Shown here in pieces: positions 53,757 through 61,739 of a stretch of 64,000 bases of DNA (position 1 is its first letter; every line of letters begins with the position of its first letter). The stretch comes from Faucicola tetraodonis (GTDB lineage Bacteria; Pseudomonadota; Gammaproteobacteria; Pseudomonadales; Moraxellaceae). A program made the translations under genes and the position numbers. Below the pieces are notes generated by a model, which saw only the letters and a program-made list of their open reading frames with translations, searched no databases and was not told where the DNA came from. The stretch is taken from NCBI GenBank assembly GCA_032017425.1, contig DALZPW010000001.1; one strand, given 5' to 3'.

Positions 53757-53785
53757 ATTGTAAAAAAAATTAACATAAAAGTCAT
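53757..53785 (-). promoter_or_regulatory. Promoter of ahcY
   Basis: On the minus strand ATGACT (53780-53785) and TACAAT (53757-53762) are spaced 17 bp, predicting a start near 53750, exactly where the aptamer begins. Confidence 0.6.
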
Positions 53786-54059
53786 TCTTTTAATTGCAAC
53801 ATCAACTTAAGTCTTTTAAAAAAGCAACATTTTTGATAAAATATTACACTTCATCCTATGTAATTACATAAATATATAGAAAAGTTATACAAAATTAAAA
53901 GACATTGCTGAAAAATTACGTTTTAATATACCTAAGAGAAACGTAACAAAATATGTCAACTAATTTACTTTTTCTTTATATGTCATTCATCGCTTGAAAG
54001 TCTTTTAGATTTTTAAGAGAAATGGTAAATTTACTTTATCTTGTCCTTAGGAGATTTAT

Positions 54060-54869
54060 ATGAAAGTTTTAAAATTAGCTGCTATTCCTGCTGCTTTAAT
54101 CGCAACTTCTGCTTTTGCTGAAACTGTCGTTGTTGATCAACAAGTTGTTGCACAGCCTGTTGCCGTATCTACTACCACTTACGATCCAAACGCAGGTGTA
54201 GTAAAAAACACAACAACTCAATTGGTTACTGGTACTAGAACGTTTTTTGATACCGTAACAAATCCTGCTGCTATCAGTGCCGAAGTAGGTACTTTAGGTT
54301 ATGGTGCCAATATTGGTTGGGCGCTAAACGATAAAACTGAACTCGTAGCTGGTTGGGCTGGCGGCGATATCGGTGATTTAAAAGACACCATCGAAATTGA
54401 AGATGTTGAATATGACTTAGAAACAGATTCAAGCAATCCGTATCTTGGTGTGAATTTACGCCCTGCTGGAAATTGGTTTACTGTGGGTGTTGGTACTATT
54501 TTTGGTGACAACGAAATCACTTTGAAAAAACAAGCAACTGAAACCAAACCAGTTAAAATCAATGGTAACACTTACTATGGTAACATTGAAGCGTCAGCTG
54601 AAAATAAAAACACTTTAAATCCATACTTAACTATCGGTTTCCGTCCTAATATCACTAATAACTTTGGTGTATTTGGTGAAATCGGTGCAGCTTATACTGG
54701 TGGCTTAAAAGTGACTGATGCTAAAACACGAGTTCTAGATACCAACGGTGAAGAAATTACAAAATTTGATAATAATCGTCTAAAATCTGACTTACAACAA
54801 GATTTGGATGACTCAGATTATTCAAAATGGTATCCAATCGCTAAAATCGGTGCAACTTACCGTTTCTAA
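54060..54869 (+). CDS. Outer-membrane beta-barrel protein
   Basis: A 269-residue exported protein. A signal peptide of ~20 residues (MKVLKLAAIPAALIATSAFA) is followed by a short Val/Gln-rich segment and then alternating amphipathic strands (for example LGYGANIGWAL, ELVAGWAGGDIG, TLNPYLTIGFRP, FGVFGEIGAAY) ending in the C-terminal aromatic signature IGATYRF. It resembles the YfaZ-like small barrels, but that is only by pattern. AGGAG precedes the ATG. It is divergent from ahcY across 464 bp and monocistronic. The AT-rich codon use suggests high expression. Confidence 0.82.
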   Translation: MKVLKLAAIPAALIATSAFAETVVVDQQVVAQPVAVSTTTYDPNAGVVKNTTTQLVTGTRTFFDTVTNPAAISAEVGTLGYGANIGWALNDKTELVAGWAGGDIGDLKDTIEIEDVEYDLETDSSNPYLGVNLRPAGNWFTVGVGTIFGDNEITLKKQATETKPVKINGNTYYGNIEASAENKNTLNPYLTIGFRPNITNNFGVFGEIGAAYTGGLKVTDAKTRVLDTNGEEITKFDNNRLKSDLQQDLDDSDYSKWYPIAKIGATYRF

Positions 54870-54884
54870 TTTCAGTCAATTACT

Positions 54885-54917
54885 AAAAAAGATACTCATT
54901 CGTGGGTATCTTTTTTT
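54885..54917. terminator. Terminator between the outer-membrane gene and the Lrp-type gene
   Basis: Stem of A6-GATAC pairing with GTATC-T6 (54885-54895 with 54906-54916). It is shared by convergent genes. Confidence 0.85.
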
Positions 54918-54934
54918 ATATGATTAATACAGCA

Positions 54935-55405
54935 TCATATAGTATCTGTGATAACGGGAAGAGAAAATACCTCTCGTAATTCAAAACTGGTATGCACTTG
55001 TGCGATACCTTCGATACGGTTTAGACGATGCAATAAAAATTCTTCATAATGCGCCATATCTTTGACCAAAGCTTTGATAAGATAGTCTTCGCTGCGCCCT
55101 GTCACTATACTACAGCTGACCACTTCAGGAAATTCTCGTAGTTTTTTTTCAAAATTGCTAAAGCGTTCTGCCGTATGTTTATCCATGCTAATGGCAATAT
55201 AGACTGACAGTTGATAGCCTAATTTTCTAGGGTCGGTGGTGACACTATAACCCGTGATCACACCGGCATCCTCTAATTGCTTGACTCTGCGCGCACAGGG
55301 GGTAGGGCTTAAGTTTACGCTTTCTGCCAATTCAAGGTTACTCATGCGTGCATTTTCTCGTAATAGCGCTAAAATTTGTCTGTCTATTTTATCTAATGAA
55401 GTCAT
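54935..55405 (-). CDS. Lrp/AsnC family transcriptional regulator
   Basis: A 156-residue leucine-responsive-type regulator. The N-terminal HTH (LDKIDRQILALLRENARMSNLELAESVNLSPTPCARRVKQLE) is textbook Lrp/AsnC; the C-terminal RAM domain (VSCSIVTGRSEDYLIKALVKDMAHYEEFL) binds amino-acid effectors. It is divergent from leuA across 164 bp, which suggests control of leucine synthesis, although Lrp proteins may act globally. GAGAG lies 7 nt before the ATG. Confidence 0.93.
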   Translation of the reverse strand: MTSLDKIDRQILALLRENARMSNLELAESVNLSPTPCARRVKQLEDAGVITGYSVTTDPRKLGYQLSVYIAISMDKHTAERFSNFEKKLREFPEVVSCSIVTGRSEDYLIKALVKDMAHYEEFLLHRLNRIEGIAQVHTSFELREVFSLPVITDTI

Positions 55406-55569
55406 GGCAAACTCTCAAAATTAGTGATTTTAACTAAACAATATAATTATAGTAGCCATAAATATCAAATTCTGTGTTTTTTATAGCAAAATTTAGTTAC
55501 TTCAACTACAAAAAAATGGATATAATTTCATCATAGAATTTTAAGTAAAATTAAATGTGGAGAATTAGC

Positions 55570-57300
55570 ATGTCAATACAACCCAAAAACGCGGCTTTTA
55601 ATCATAAAAAATACCAACCCTTTGCATTTGCACCAAAGATGACCCAGCGTACTTGGCCCGATAAAACCATCACCAAAGCGCCCATATGGACGTCGGTGGA
55701 TTTGCGAGATGGTAACCAAGCCTTGATTGAGCCGATGAGCATTGAACAAAAAATGCGCTTCTTTGATTTGTTGGTGCAAGTGGGTTTCAAAGAAATTGAG
55801 ATTGGTTTTCCATCAGCGGCGCAGGTCGAGTATGACTTTACCCGCAAATTAATCGAAGGCGGACACGTACCCGACGATGTGACCTTGCAAGTATTGGTGC
55901 AGGCACGCGAACATTTGATTCGCCGTACCTTTGAGTCGCTAAAAGGTGCCAAACGTGCCATCGTCCACGTGTATAACTCAACCTCAAAAGTGCAGCGCGA
56001 AAAAGTGTATCAAAAAGATTATGATGACATCATTGCGATTGCGGTTGAAGGTGCAACATTATTGCGTGATTTGGCGAAAGAATACCCTGAAACCGAATGG
56101 ATTTTTGAATATTCCCCTGAAAGTTTCTCGCAAACCGAGGTCGATTTTTCGGTCAAAATCTGTGATGAGGTGTGTAAAGTTTGGCGCCCGGACTTAGGTC
56201 AAAAAGTAATCTTTAACTTGCCATCAACCGTAGAAAGCTCAACGCCCAATATCTATGCCGATCAGATTGAATATTTTTGCCAAAACTTACCCATGCGAGA
56301 GCATGTGATTGTGAGCCTTCACACCCACAATGACCGTGGCTGTGCTGTGGCTGCCAGTGAGTTGGGTTTGATGGCAGGCGCTGACCGTATCGAAGGCACG
56401 CTTTTTGGCAATGGCGAGCGCACAGGCAATATGGACATCATGGTCATGGCGATGAATATGTATAGCCAAGGGGTAGACCCACAGCTTGATTTTAGTAACA
56501 TGAGCGAAATCGCCCAAGTGGTGAGTGAGTGCAATCAGTTACCGATTCATCCACGCCATCCTTATGTGGGCGAGTTGGTATTTACCGCTTTTAGTGGCTC
56601 GCACCAAGATGCCATTAAAAAATCGCTAGATTATAACGAGCAAAATGCCGAAGCTACCCAAGGCTTGTGGGATGTGGCATACTTGCCGATTGACCCTGCT
56701 CATATCGGACGCGGCTATCAGGATGTCGTGCGTATCAATAGCCAGTCAGGGAAAGGTGGTGTTGCTTATATCTTGCAACGTGACTTTGGTTTTCATTTGC
56801 CGCGCTGGACGCAGATTGACTTTAGCCGTGTCATTCAGCAAGAGGCCGAGAGCCGTCAGTCAGAATTGACATCAGATGATGTCATTAGCGTGTTTGAAAA
56901 CACTTATTTGAACCAATCTACTTTGGCGTTGCAAGATTATGAAATCAAAAACACCGCTGGCTCAGTAAGCTTTACAGGCTCTGTGCGCATGGGGGATGAT
57001 ATCATAGACGTCGTTGGTAATGGTAATGGTCCGTTGTCTGCCTTTATTAATGCCATCTCTGCCAAATTGAACAAAAATATTCACGTTATCAACTATGCAG
57101 AGCATGCGTTAACGGTTGAAAGTCAAAGCCCGCTCACCCAAAACAACAGTGATGCCAATGCCGTTGCTTACTTACAGTTGAATATTGAAGGTGAGATTTA
57201 TTCAGGTATCGGCACTTGCTCAAGCACTGTATCAGCGATGTTAAAAGCCGCCTTGTCTGCGTTGGCACAAGCGCAGATTGCCGATACTGAGCATCATTAA
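55570..57300 (+). CDS. leuA: 2-isopropylmalate synthase, class 2
   Basis: The first committed step of leucine synthesis, condensing acetyl-CoA and 2-oxoisovalerate. It is 576 residues. RTWPDKTITKAPIWTSVDLRDGNQAL is the class-2 signature; LHTHNDRGCAVAASELG and GNGERTGNMD form the metal/substrate site. The C-terminal regulatory domain (~440-570) includes GNGPLSAFINA and GIGTCSSTVSAMLKA, where leucine inhibits. ATG 55570 has GGAG 8 nt upstream. A TATAAT lies at 55521-55526, with no clear -35. Confidence 0.96.
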   Translation: MSIQPKNAAFNHKKYQPFAFAPKMTQRTWPDKTITKAPIWTSVDLRDGNQALIEPMSIEQKMRFFDLLVQVGFKEIEIGFPSAAQVEYDFTRKLIEGGHVPDDVTLQVLVQAREHLIRRTFESLKGAKRAIVHVYNSTSKVQREKVYQKDYDDIIAIAVEGATLLRDLAKEYPETEWIFEYSPESFSQTEVDFSVKICDEVCKVWRPDLGQKVIFNLPSTVESSTPNIYADQIEYFCQNLPMREHVIVSLHTHNDRGCAVAASELGLMAGADRIEGTLFGNGERTGNMDIMVMAMNMYSQGVDPQLDFSNMSEIAQVVSECNQLPIHPRHPYVGELVFTAFSGSHQDAIKKSLDYNEQNAEATQGLWDVAYLPIDPAHIGRGYQDVVRINSQSGKGGVAYILQRDFGFHLPRWTQIDFSRVIQQEAESRQSELTSDDVISVFENTYLNQSTLALQDYEIKNTAGSVSFTGSVRMGDDIIDVVGNGNGPLSAFINAISAKLNKNIHVINYAEHALTVESQSPLTQNNSDANAVAYLQLNIEGEIYSGIGTCSSTVSAMLKAALSALAQAQIADTEHH

Positions 57301-57343
57301 TTAGCTTTTATAAAGCGCAAATTTATCAATAGTTTTTATCCCC

Positions 57344-57376
57344 AAAAGAGCAATTGCCCTAGTTGCTCTTTTTTTT
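57344..57376 (+). terminator. Intrinsic terminator of leuA
   Basis: A 10-bp stem AAAAGAGCAA/TTGCTCTTTT (57344-57353 with 57363-57372) and further T residues. Confidence 0.9.
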
Positions 57377-57520
57377 ATGAGCTAACATGTGAAATGCCTA
57401 GATTAATAGTACACAGGGCTGATAGCAAAAGTCGCTAATAGAAAAAGGGGTTTAATTTCAGACAAACCATTTTATGGTATCATAGAGGCACTTTAAATTT
57501 TACAGTAATAATAGGGTTGT

Positions 57521-57844
57521 ATGATGCATTGCGATATTTATAAATTTAGCAAAAAAGATGACCTGTATGTGTACATTGCTCGCCCAGATTATCCCAATGA
57601 CACGGACGAGATTCGTGACTGGTTGTCAGTGTTGCCCAAGGATTTTCGTCAAGCGATTGGGCGCGAAACCTTTGTGATGCATTTGGATTTGACGAATACG
57701 ACAAAGCTTGCACGGGTCAATAAAGCAGAAGTGTTAGAAAAACTGCAAAGTCAGGGGTATTTTGTGCAAATGCCGCCTGAAGATGTGCTGTTACGCCAAG
57801 CAAAATTGAATATGGCAGAAGCGCAGCAGAACAAGTGGCAGTAG
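57521..57844 (+). CDS. ycgL: YcgL domain protein
   Basis: A 107-residue protein of the YcgL family, function unknown; in Pseudomonas the family has been linked to RNase D-like RNA metabolism contexts. CDIYKFSKKDDLYVYIARPD and GYFVQMPPEDVLLRQ align with E. coli YcgL (VIYRSSKRDQTYLYV, GYYLQLPP). Two adjacent ATGs (57521, 57524) follow AGGG; the second has better spacing. It is followed after 66 bp by a membrane protein gene in the same direction. Confidence 0.9.
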   Translation: MMHCDIYKFSKKDDLYVYIARPDYPNDTDEIRDWLSVLPKDFRQAIGRETFVMHLDLTNTTKLARVNKAEVLEKLQSQGYFVQMPPEDVLLRQAKLNMAEAQQNKWQ

Positions 57845-57910
57845 CAAAATTTTAACAAAATGAGTTGAATCATGCTAAAATAATCTATCTATTTTTGGCA
57901 AGGCAAAACT

Positions 57911-58366
57911 ATGTTTGCATTTTTATCACTCGACCAAATCGGTAATGTGCTAGGCGAAATCATCATTTGGTGGGCGCAGCTGGTTCAAGGTGTGCCGCCA
58001 GACAAATTACCCTTATATGCTTATGTGGGATCTTCCATTGTGGTATTACTGCTTTGGATTTTAGTGGTACGGATTTTGCCAAAAACGCTTGCAGGCTTGA
58101 GTTGGATTATTCTATTTGCGATTTTGCTCACGCCCACCACTTCCCTTGGCACCCCGCCTGACATCGCACCAGCGAGTATTTCCGTGGTGTATGGGATTTT
58201 ACTCAAAGATCCAGCAATTATCTTTAATGGGTTGCTACCAATTATGGTTGTCATTACAGTGGGCTGTATTTTGGGTTTTATTTGGCAAATTCTTCGAATG
58301 GGCATCGATAAAACCAACAAAAAACATGCGCTAAATAACGCCAATATCAGCCAGCCTAGCCGTTAA
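57911..58366 (+). CDS. Conserved membrane protein, function unknown
   Basis: A 151-residue protein with hydrophobic helices at about residues 42-60, 64-80 and 98-125, short loops and a basic C-terminal tail. No family is recognised. It follows ycgL by 66 bp and precedes the MoxR gene by 129 bp with a 15-bp tandem repeat between, so linkage is uncertain. A weak ribosome-binding site (AAGGCAAAACT) lies before the ATG. Confidence 0.8.
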   Translation: MFAFLSLDQIGNVLGEIIIWWAQLVQGVPPDKLPLYAYVGSSIVVLLLWILVVRILPKTLAGLSWIILFAILLTPTTSLGTPPDIAPASISVVYGILLKDPAIIFNGLLPIMVVITVGCILGFIWQILRMGIDKTNKKHALNNANISQPSR

Positions 58367-58399
58367 GCTATGATAGTGATAAGCCAGCAAGCTGTAACC

Positions 58400-58444
58400 G
58401 CTTAACTTTTTATAGCTTAATCTTTTACAGCTTAACTTTCCCTA
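58400..58444 (+). repeat. Three 15-bp imperfect tandem repeats upstream of the MoxR gene
   Basis: Units at 58400, 58415 and 58430, each starting GCTTAA and containing a T-rich stretch, 33 bp after the preceding stop and 52 bp before the MoxR start. Confidence 0.75.
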
Positions 58445-58495
58445 AAACTTATGATAGTCTGAAACTCATTTTTGACGATTATCATAGGTTTTTTT

Positions 58496-59398
58496 ATGTC
58501 TGACCATCAGCAAAATGCTGCCATCCAAAACAGCGCAACCCAAAGCAGTTTTAAAAGCACCGATAGTTATATCGCCACTGACAACCTAAAACTTGCCGTC
58601 AACGCTGCGATTCGATTGCAAAAACCGTTACTCATCAAAGGGGAACCTGGCACGGGTAAAACGCTACTGGCTGAAGAAGTGGCAAAAAGTTTAGATATGC
58701 CACTGTTAACTTGGCACATCAAATCAACCACCAAAGCTGAACAAGGCTTGTATGAGTACGATGCGGTATCACGCCTGCGGGATAGTCAATTGGGCGATGA
58801 CCGCGTGTATGATATTGCTAACTACATCAAGGCAGGCAAGCTATGGCAAGCATTTACCAGTCCTGAGCGTGTGGTACTGCTCATTGATGAGATTGATAAA
58901 GCGGATATTGAGTTCCCTAACGACTTGCTACATGAGCTCGATAAAATGTCATTTTATGTGTATGAAACTGGCGAAACGATTACCGCCGATCATCGTCCTG
59001 TCGTTATTATCACGTCAAACAATGAAAAAGAACTGCCTGATGCCTTCTTGCGTCGTTGCTTTTTTCATTATATTGATTTTCCTGACCAAGCAACCATGCG
59101 CGAAATTGTGGATGTGCATTTCCCCAATCTACAGGCAGACTTGGTGGATGAAGCACTCAAGGTGTTCTACGGTCTGCGTGAAGTCAAAGGCTTAAAAAAA
59201 CCGCCATCCACCTCTGAATTGGTAGATTGGATTAGTTTGCTGATGGCAGATGAGTTGCAAGCGGGCAGTCAAAATGCGATTGAGCGGTTGAAAAATCCAA
59301 GCGATAACTTACCGCCCATGGCGGGGGCGTTATTAAAGAATGAAAATGACTTGAGTTTACTTGAACGTATGGGCTTTATGCTGCGTCGTAGTCGATAG
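58496..59398 (+). CDS. MoxR-family AAA+ ATPase
   Basis: A 300-residue AAA+ ATPase of the MoxR class. Walker A GEPGTGKTLL, Walker B VVLLIDEIDKAD, sensor ITSNNEKELPDAFLRRCFFHYIDFP and the family's YEYDAVSRLRDSQ segment are present. MoxR proteins act as chaperones with VWA partners to insert metals or assemble complexes. The partner VWA gene starts 9 nt after the stop. The start is ATG 58496; the upstream extension lacks a ribosome-binding site. Confidence 0.93.
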   Translation: MSDHQQNAAIQNSATQSSFKSTDSYIATDNLKLAVNAAIRLQKPLLIKGEPGTGKTLLAEEVAKSLDMPLLTWHIKSTTKAEQGLYEYDAVSRLRDSQLGDDRVYDIANYIKAGKLWQAFTSPERVVLLIDEIDKADIEFPNDLLHELDKMSFYVYETGETITADHRPVVIITSNNEKELPDAFLRRCFFHYIDFPDQATMREIVDVHFPNLQADLVDEALKVFYGLREVKGLKKPPSTSELVDWISLLMADELQAGSQNAIERLKNPSDNLPPMAGALLKNENDLSLLERMGFMLRRSR

Positions 59399-59407
59399 GG
59401 GATTGGT

Positions 59408-60595
59408 GTGTTTATCAATCTTTTTTATACCTTACGCACATATGGCGTGCCAGTTTCCACTCGTGAATTGCTAGACCTTTATGCTTTGCTAGAAACAGGC
59501 ATTGTGTTTGCCGACCGTGAACAATTCTACGAGCTGATTCGCCTATGTATGGTCAAAAACGAAAAATACTTTGATAAATTTGACCGTGCCATGGCAGATT
59601 ATTTTGAAGGTATTGATACACTCGATATCGACGAGCTGATGGCAAAATTGGGTAATATCCCCAAAGAATGGCTGGAACTTAAACTTGACCCCAACAATCT
59701 CACCGAAGCCCAGCGGCGCCTACTCAAAAAATATGGTTCGCTTGAAGCACTCATGAAAGCCCTAGAGGAACGGCTAAAAGAACAAAAAGAGCGACACCAA
59801 GGCGGTAACAAATGGGTGGGCACAGGCGGCTCATCGCCTTTTGGTGCGTATGGCGACCATCCTGAAGGTATCCGCGTGGGTGGTGAAAGCCGAAAACGCT
59901 CAGCGGTCAAGGTGTGGGAGCAGCGCAAATACCGCGATTTGGACACGGATAACCAGTTAGAAACCCGCTCGATGCAGATGGCACTGCGAAAACTGCGTAA
60001 ATTCGCCCGTGATGGGGCGGCTGATGAGCTTGATATTGGCTCAACCATCAAGAAAACCGCGCAAACGGGGATGCTCGATGTGCAGCTGCGTCCCGAACGC
60101 CGCAATCGTGTCAAAGTGCTCATGCTATTTGATATCGGTGGTAGCATGGATAGCTATATCGAAGCGTGTGAGCGCTTATTTGCTGCCGCTAAAAACGAAT
60201 TTAAGACGCTTGAATTTTTTTATTTTCATAACTGTGTGTATGAATATGTTTGGACAGAAAATGCCCGCCGTAATGCCAGTGCCGTGCCCACATTGGATGT
60301 GCTACACAAATATGGCAGTGATTATCGGGTGATTTTTGTTGGTGATGCCGCAATGTCGCCTTATGAGTTGCTATCTGTCGGCGGTAGCGTTGAGTATATG
60401 AGCCAAGATACGGGGCAGGCGTGGCTAAAACGTATCACTAACCACTTTGATAAAGTCGCATGGCTCAACCCTGAGACACCAAGCTACTGGCAATACACCC
60501 AGACCATCGGCTTAATCAAAGATATCATGCAAGGGCATATGTACCCGATGACCTTGCATGGTATTGAAGATATGACCAAGTATTTGGCGCGGTAG
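59408..60595 (+). CDS. VWA domain protein, CoxE-like partner of MoxR
   Basis: A 395-residue cytosolic protein. The N-terminal half is helical and charged (YYLRTYGVPVSTRELL-like start, Lys/Glu-rich around 110-135), then a Gly-rich linker with GGSSPFGAYGDHPEG, and a C-terminal VWA domain. The MIDAS motif reads DIGGSMDS, with Gly in place of the first Ser of DxSxS, as in many CoxE-like proteins. The start is GTG with AGGGG upstream, 9 nt after the MoxR gene: a two-gene chaperone operon. The substrate complex is unknown; no metalloenzyme genes are adjacent. Confidence 0.9.
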   Translation: MFINLFYTLRTYGVPVSTRELLDLYALLETGIVFADREQFYELIRLCMVKNEKYFDKFDRAMADYFEGIDTLDIDELMAKLGNIPKEWLELKLDPNNLTEAQRRLLKKYGSLEALMKALEERLKEQKERHQGGNKWVGTGGSSPFGAYGDHPEGIRVGGESRKRSAVKVWEQRKYRDLDTDNQLETRSMQMALRKLRKFARDGAADELDIGSTIKKTAQTGMLDVQLRPERRNRVKVLMLFDIGGSMDSYIEACERLFAAAKNEFKTLEFFYFHNCVYEYVWTENARRNASAVPTLDVLHKYGSDYRVIFVGDAAMSPYELLSVGGSVEYMSQDTGQAWLKRITNHFDKVAWLNPETPSYWQYTQTIGLIKDIMQGHMYPMTLHGIEDMTKYLAR

Positions 60596-60611
60596 TATTG
60601 TTAAGGCAATT

Positions 60612-60644
60612 AAAAAAGCATAAATCAATTTCATGCTTTTTTTT
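60612..60644 (+). terminator. Intrinsic terminator of the MoxR-VWA operon
   Basis: Stem of A6-GCAT with ATGC-T8 (60612-60621 with 60633-60644), directly after the VWA stop. Confidence 0.85.
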
Positions 60645-60655
60645 GTGCTGATAGG

Positions 60656-60729
60656 CTGCTAGTTTACCTAAAATCTGCTAGTCACCTAAAAGTTGATATT
60701 AAGCTAAAAGCTGCCTAGTCAGCTAACAT
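60656..60729. repeat. ~19-bp imperfect tandem repeats abutting the rlpA stop codon
   Basis: Units near 60656, 60675, 60694 (17 bp, diverged) and 60711, sharing CTGC.TAGT...CTAA. The last unit reaches the first base of the rlpA stop (60729-60731). Confidence 0.65.
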
Positions 60730-61313
60730 TAGTTTGGACCGGCCACACGCTCAATAACGACGTTGCCTGTACCTGTGCTGGCTAAGCCAATTTGTTTGGC
60801 GGCGGCATACGATAAATCTAAGACGCGATGGCTTGAAAACGGACCGCGGTCATTGACTTTTACTACAACGCTTTTACCGTTTGATTTGTTGGTTACTTTG
60901 ATATAACAGTTCATTGGCAATGAGCGATGCGCCGCAGTCAATGAATTGGAATCAAAAGTATCACCGCTAGCAGTTTTACGACCTTGAAATTGACGACCAT
61001 ACCAAGAGGCGACACCCGTTTGGCTAAAGCGATTGACTGTATTGGATGCAACGGCAGAAAGACGTTCTAACACGTCTGAATCTTTGCTAGCTTGTGAAGT
61101 GTCTTGGCTGATAAGTTGGCTGTCTAAGGCAAGGTTACGAGGTTGGCGGGCTGATTTGACTAAGTCTGATGCATTGTTGTGCTGGCGGGTTAACTCATTA
61201 AGTACGTGATCTAAATTGTTCGTGGCTGCTTGGGAAGTTGAGCTAAGCGCCGTTACGCCACAAAAGCAAAGTAACGTCGCTACATTAGCTAAATTCGATT
61301 GACGCTTTGACAT
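60729..61313 (-). CDS. rlpA: RlpA-like septal lytic transglycosylase
   Basis: A secreted or envelope double-psi beta-barrel protein acting on peptidoglycan. It is 194 residues from ATG 61313, which has AGAGG 6 nt upstream. A Sec signal peptide (MSKRQSNLANVATLLCFCGVTALSSTSQA) is present; a cysteine-containing lipobox of RlpA is not clear. The DPBB domain at ~105-190 has GVASWYGRQFQGRKTASGD, LTAAHRSLPMN and VKVNDRGPFSSHRVLDLSYAAA, with the catalytic Glu replaced by Gln (RQFQG) where many RlpA have xFHG. The SPOR domain is absent. It lies near rodA, a cell-wall context. Confidence 0.88.
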   Translation of the reverse strand: MSKRQSNLANVATLLCFCGVTALSSTSQAATNNLDHVLNELTRQHNNASDLVKSARQPRNLALDSQLISQDTSQASKDSDVLERLSAVASNTVNRFSQTGVASWYGRQFQGRKTASGDTFDSNSLTAAHRSLPMNCYIKVTNKSNGKSVVVKVNDRGPFSSHRVLDLSYAAAKQIGLASTGTGNVVIERVAGPN

Positions 61314-61739
61314 AATGACCTCTGAACAATCGCTCTTTACAATGAGCGCCTTATATTTGGGAGCACATAAGCCTTGATATGTCATGCATACAAATCGCTT
61401 ATAGGGCACCAAGAAAATTTATTAGATTTAACAATTAGGTTACAAATTTTACTTTGTTTCGGTATGTAATTGTTCAATCTTGATGACCCACAATAAGCAA
61501 TTACGCGATTAAAATCACGATTTATTTAGATAAACGGTATAAAAAAATAGATAAACGGTAAAAATTATTAAGTTTTACCATCATAATTGTTTAAAACTAC
61601 TCATAAAAAGGATATCTTTTATGCTAACTCTTTTACGTTTTTTACATTTAAAAATACCAAGTTACATAAATAGTTACATAAAGAATTGTTTATAAATAGC
61701 CTATTTACAAACGAAAAATTTTTGAAAATAGTCTAAGAG
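61314..61739. other. AT-rich region between rlpA and rodA
   Basis: 426 bp without a credible gene. It contains a 21-bp direct repeat TAGATAAACGGTA... (units at 61527 and 61548) and a 12-bp tandem AGTTACATAAAT / AGTTACATAAAG (61660 and 61672). The rlpA promoter must be here; there is no obvious terminator for rodA. Confidence 0.55.
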
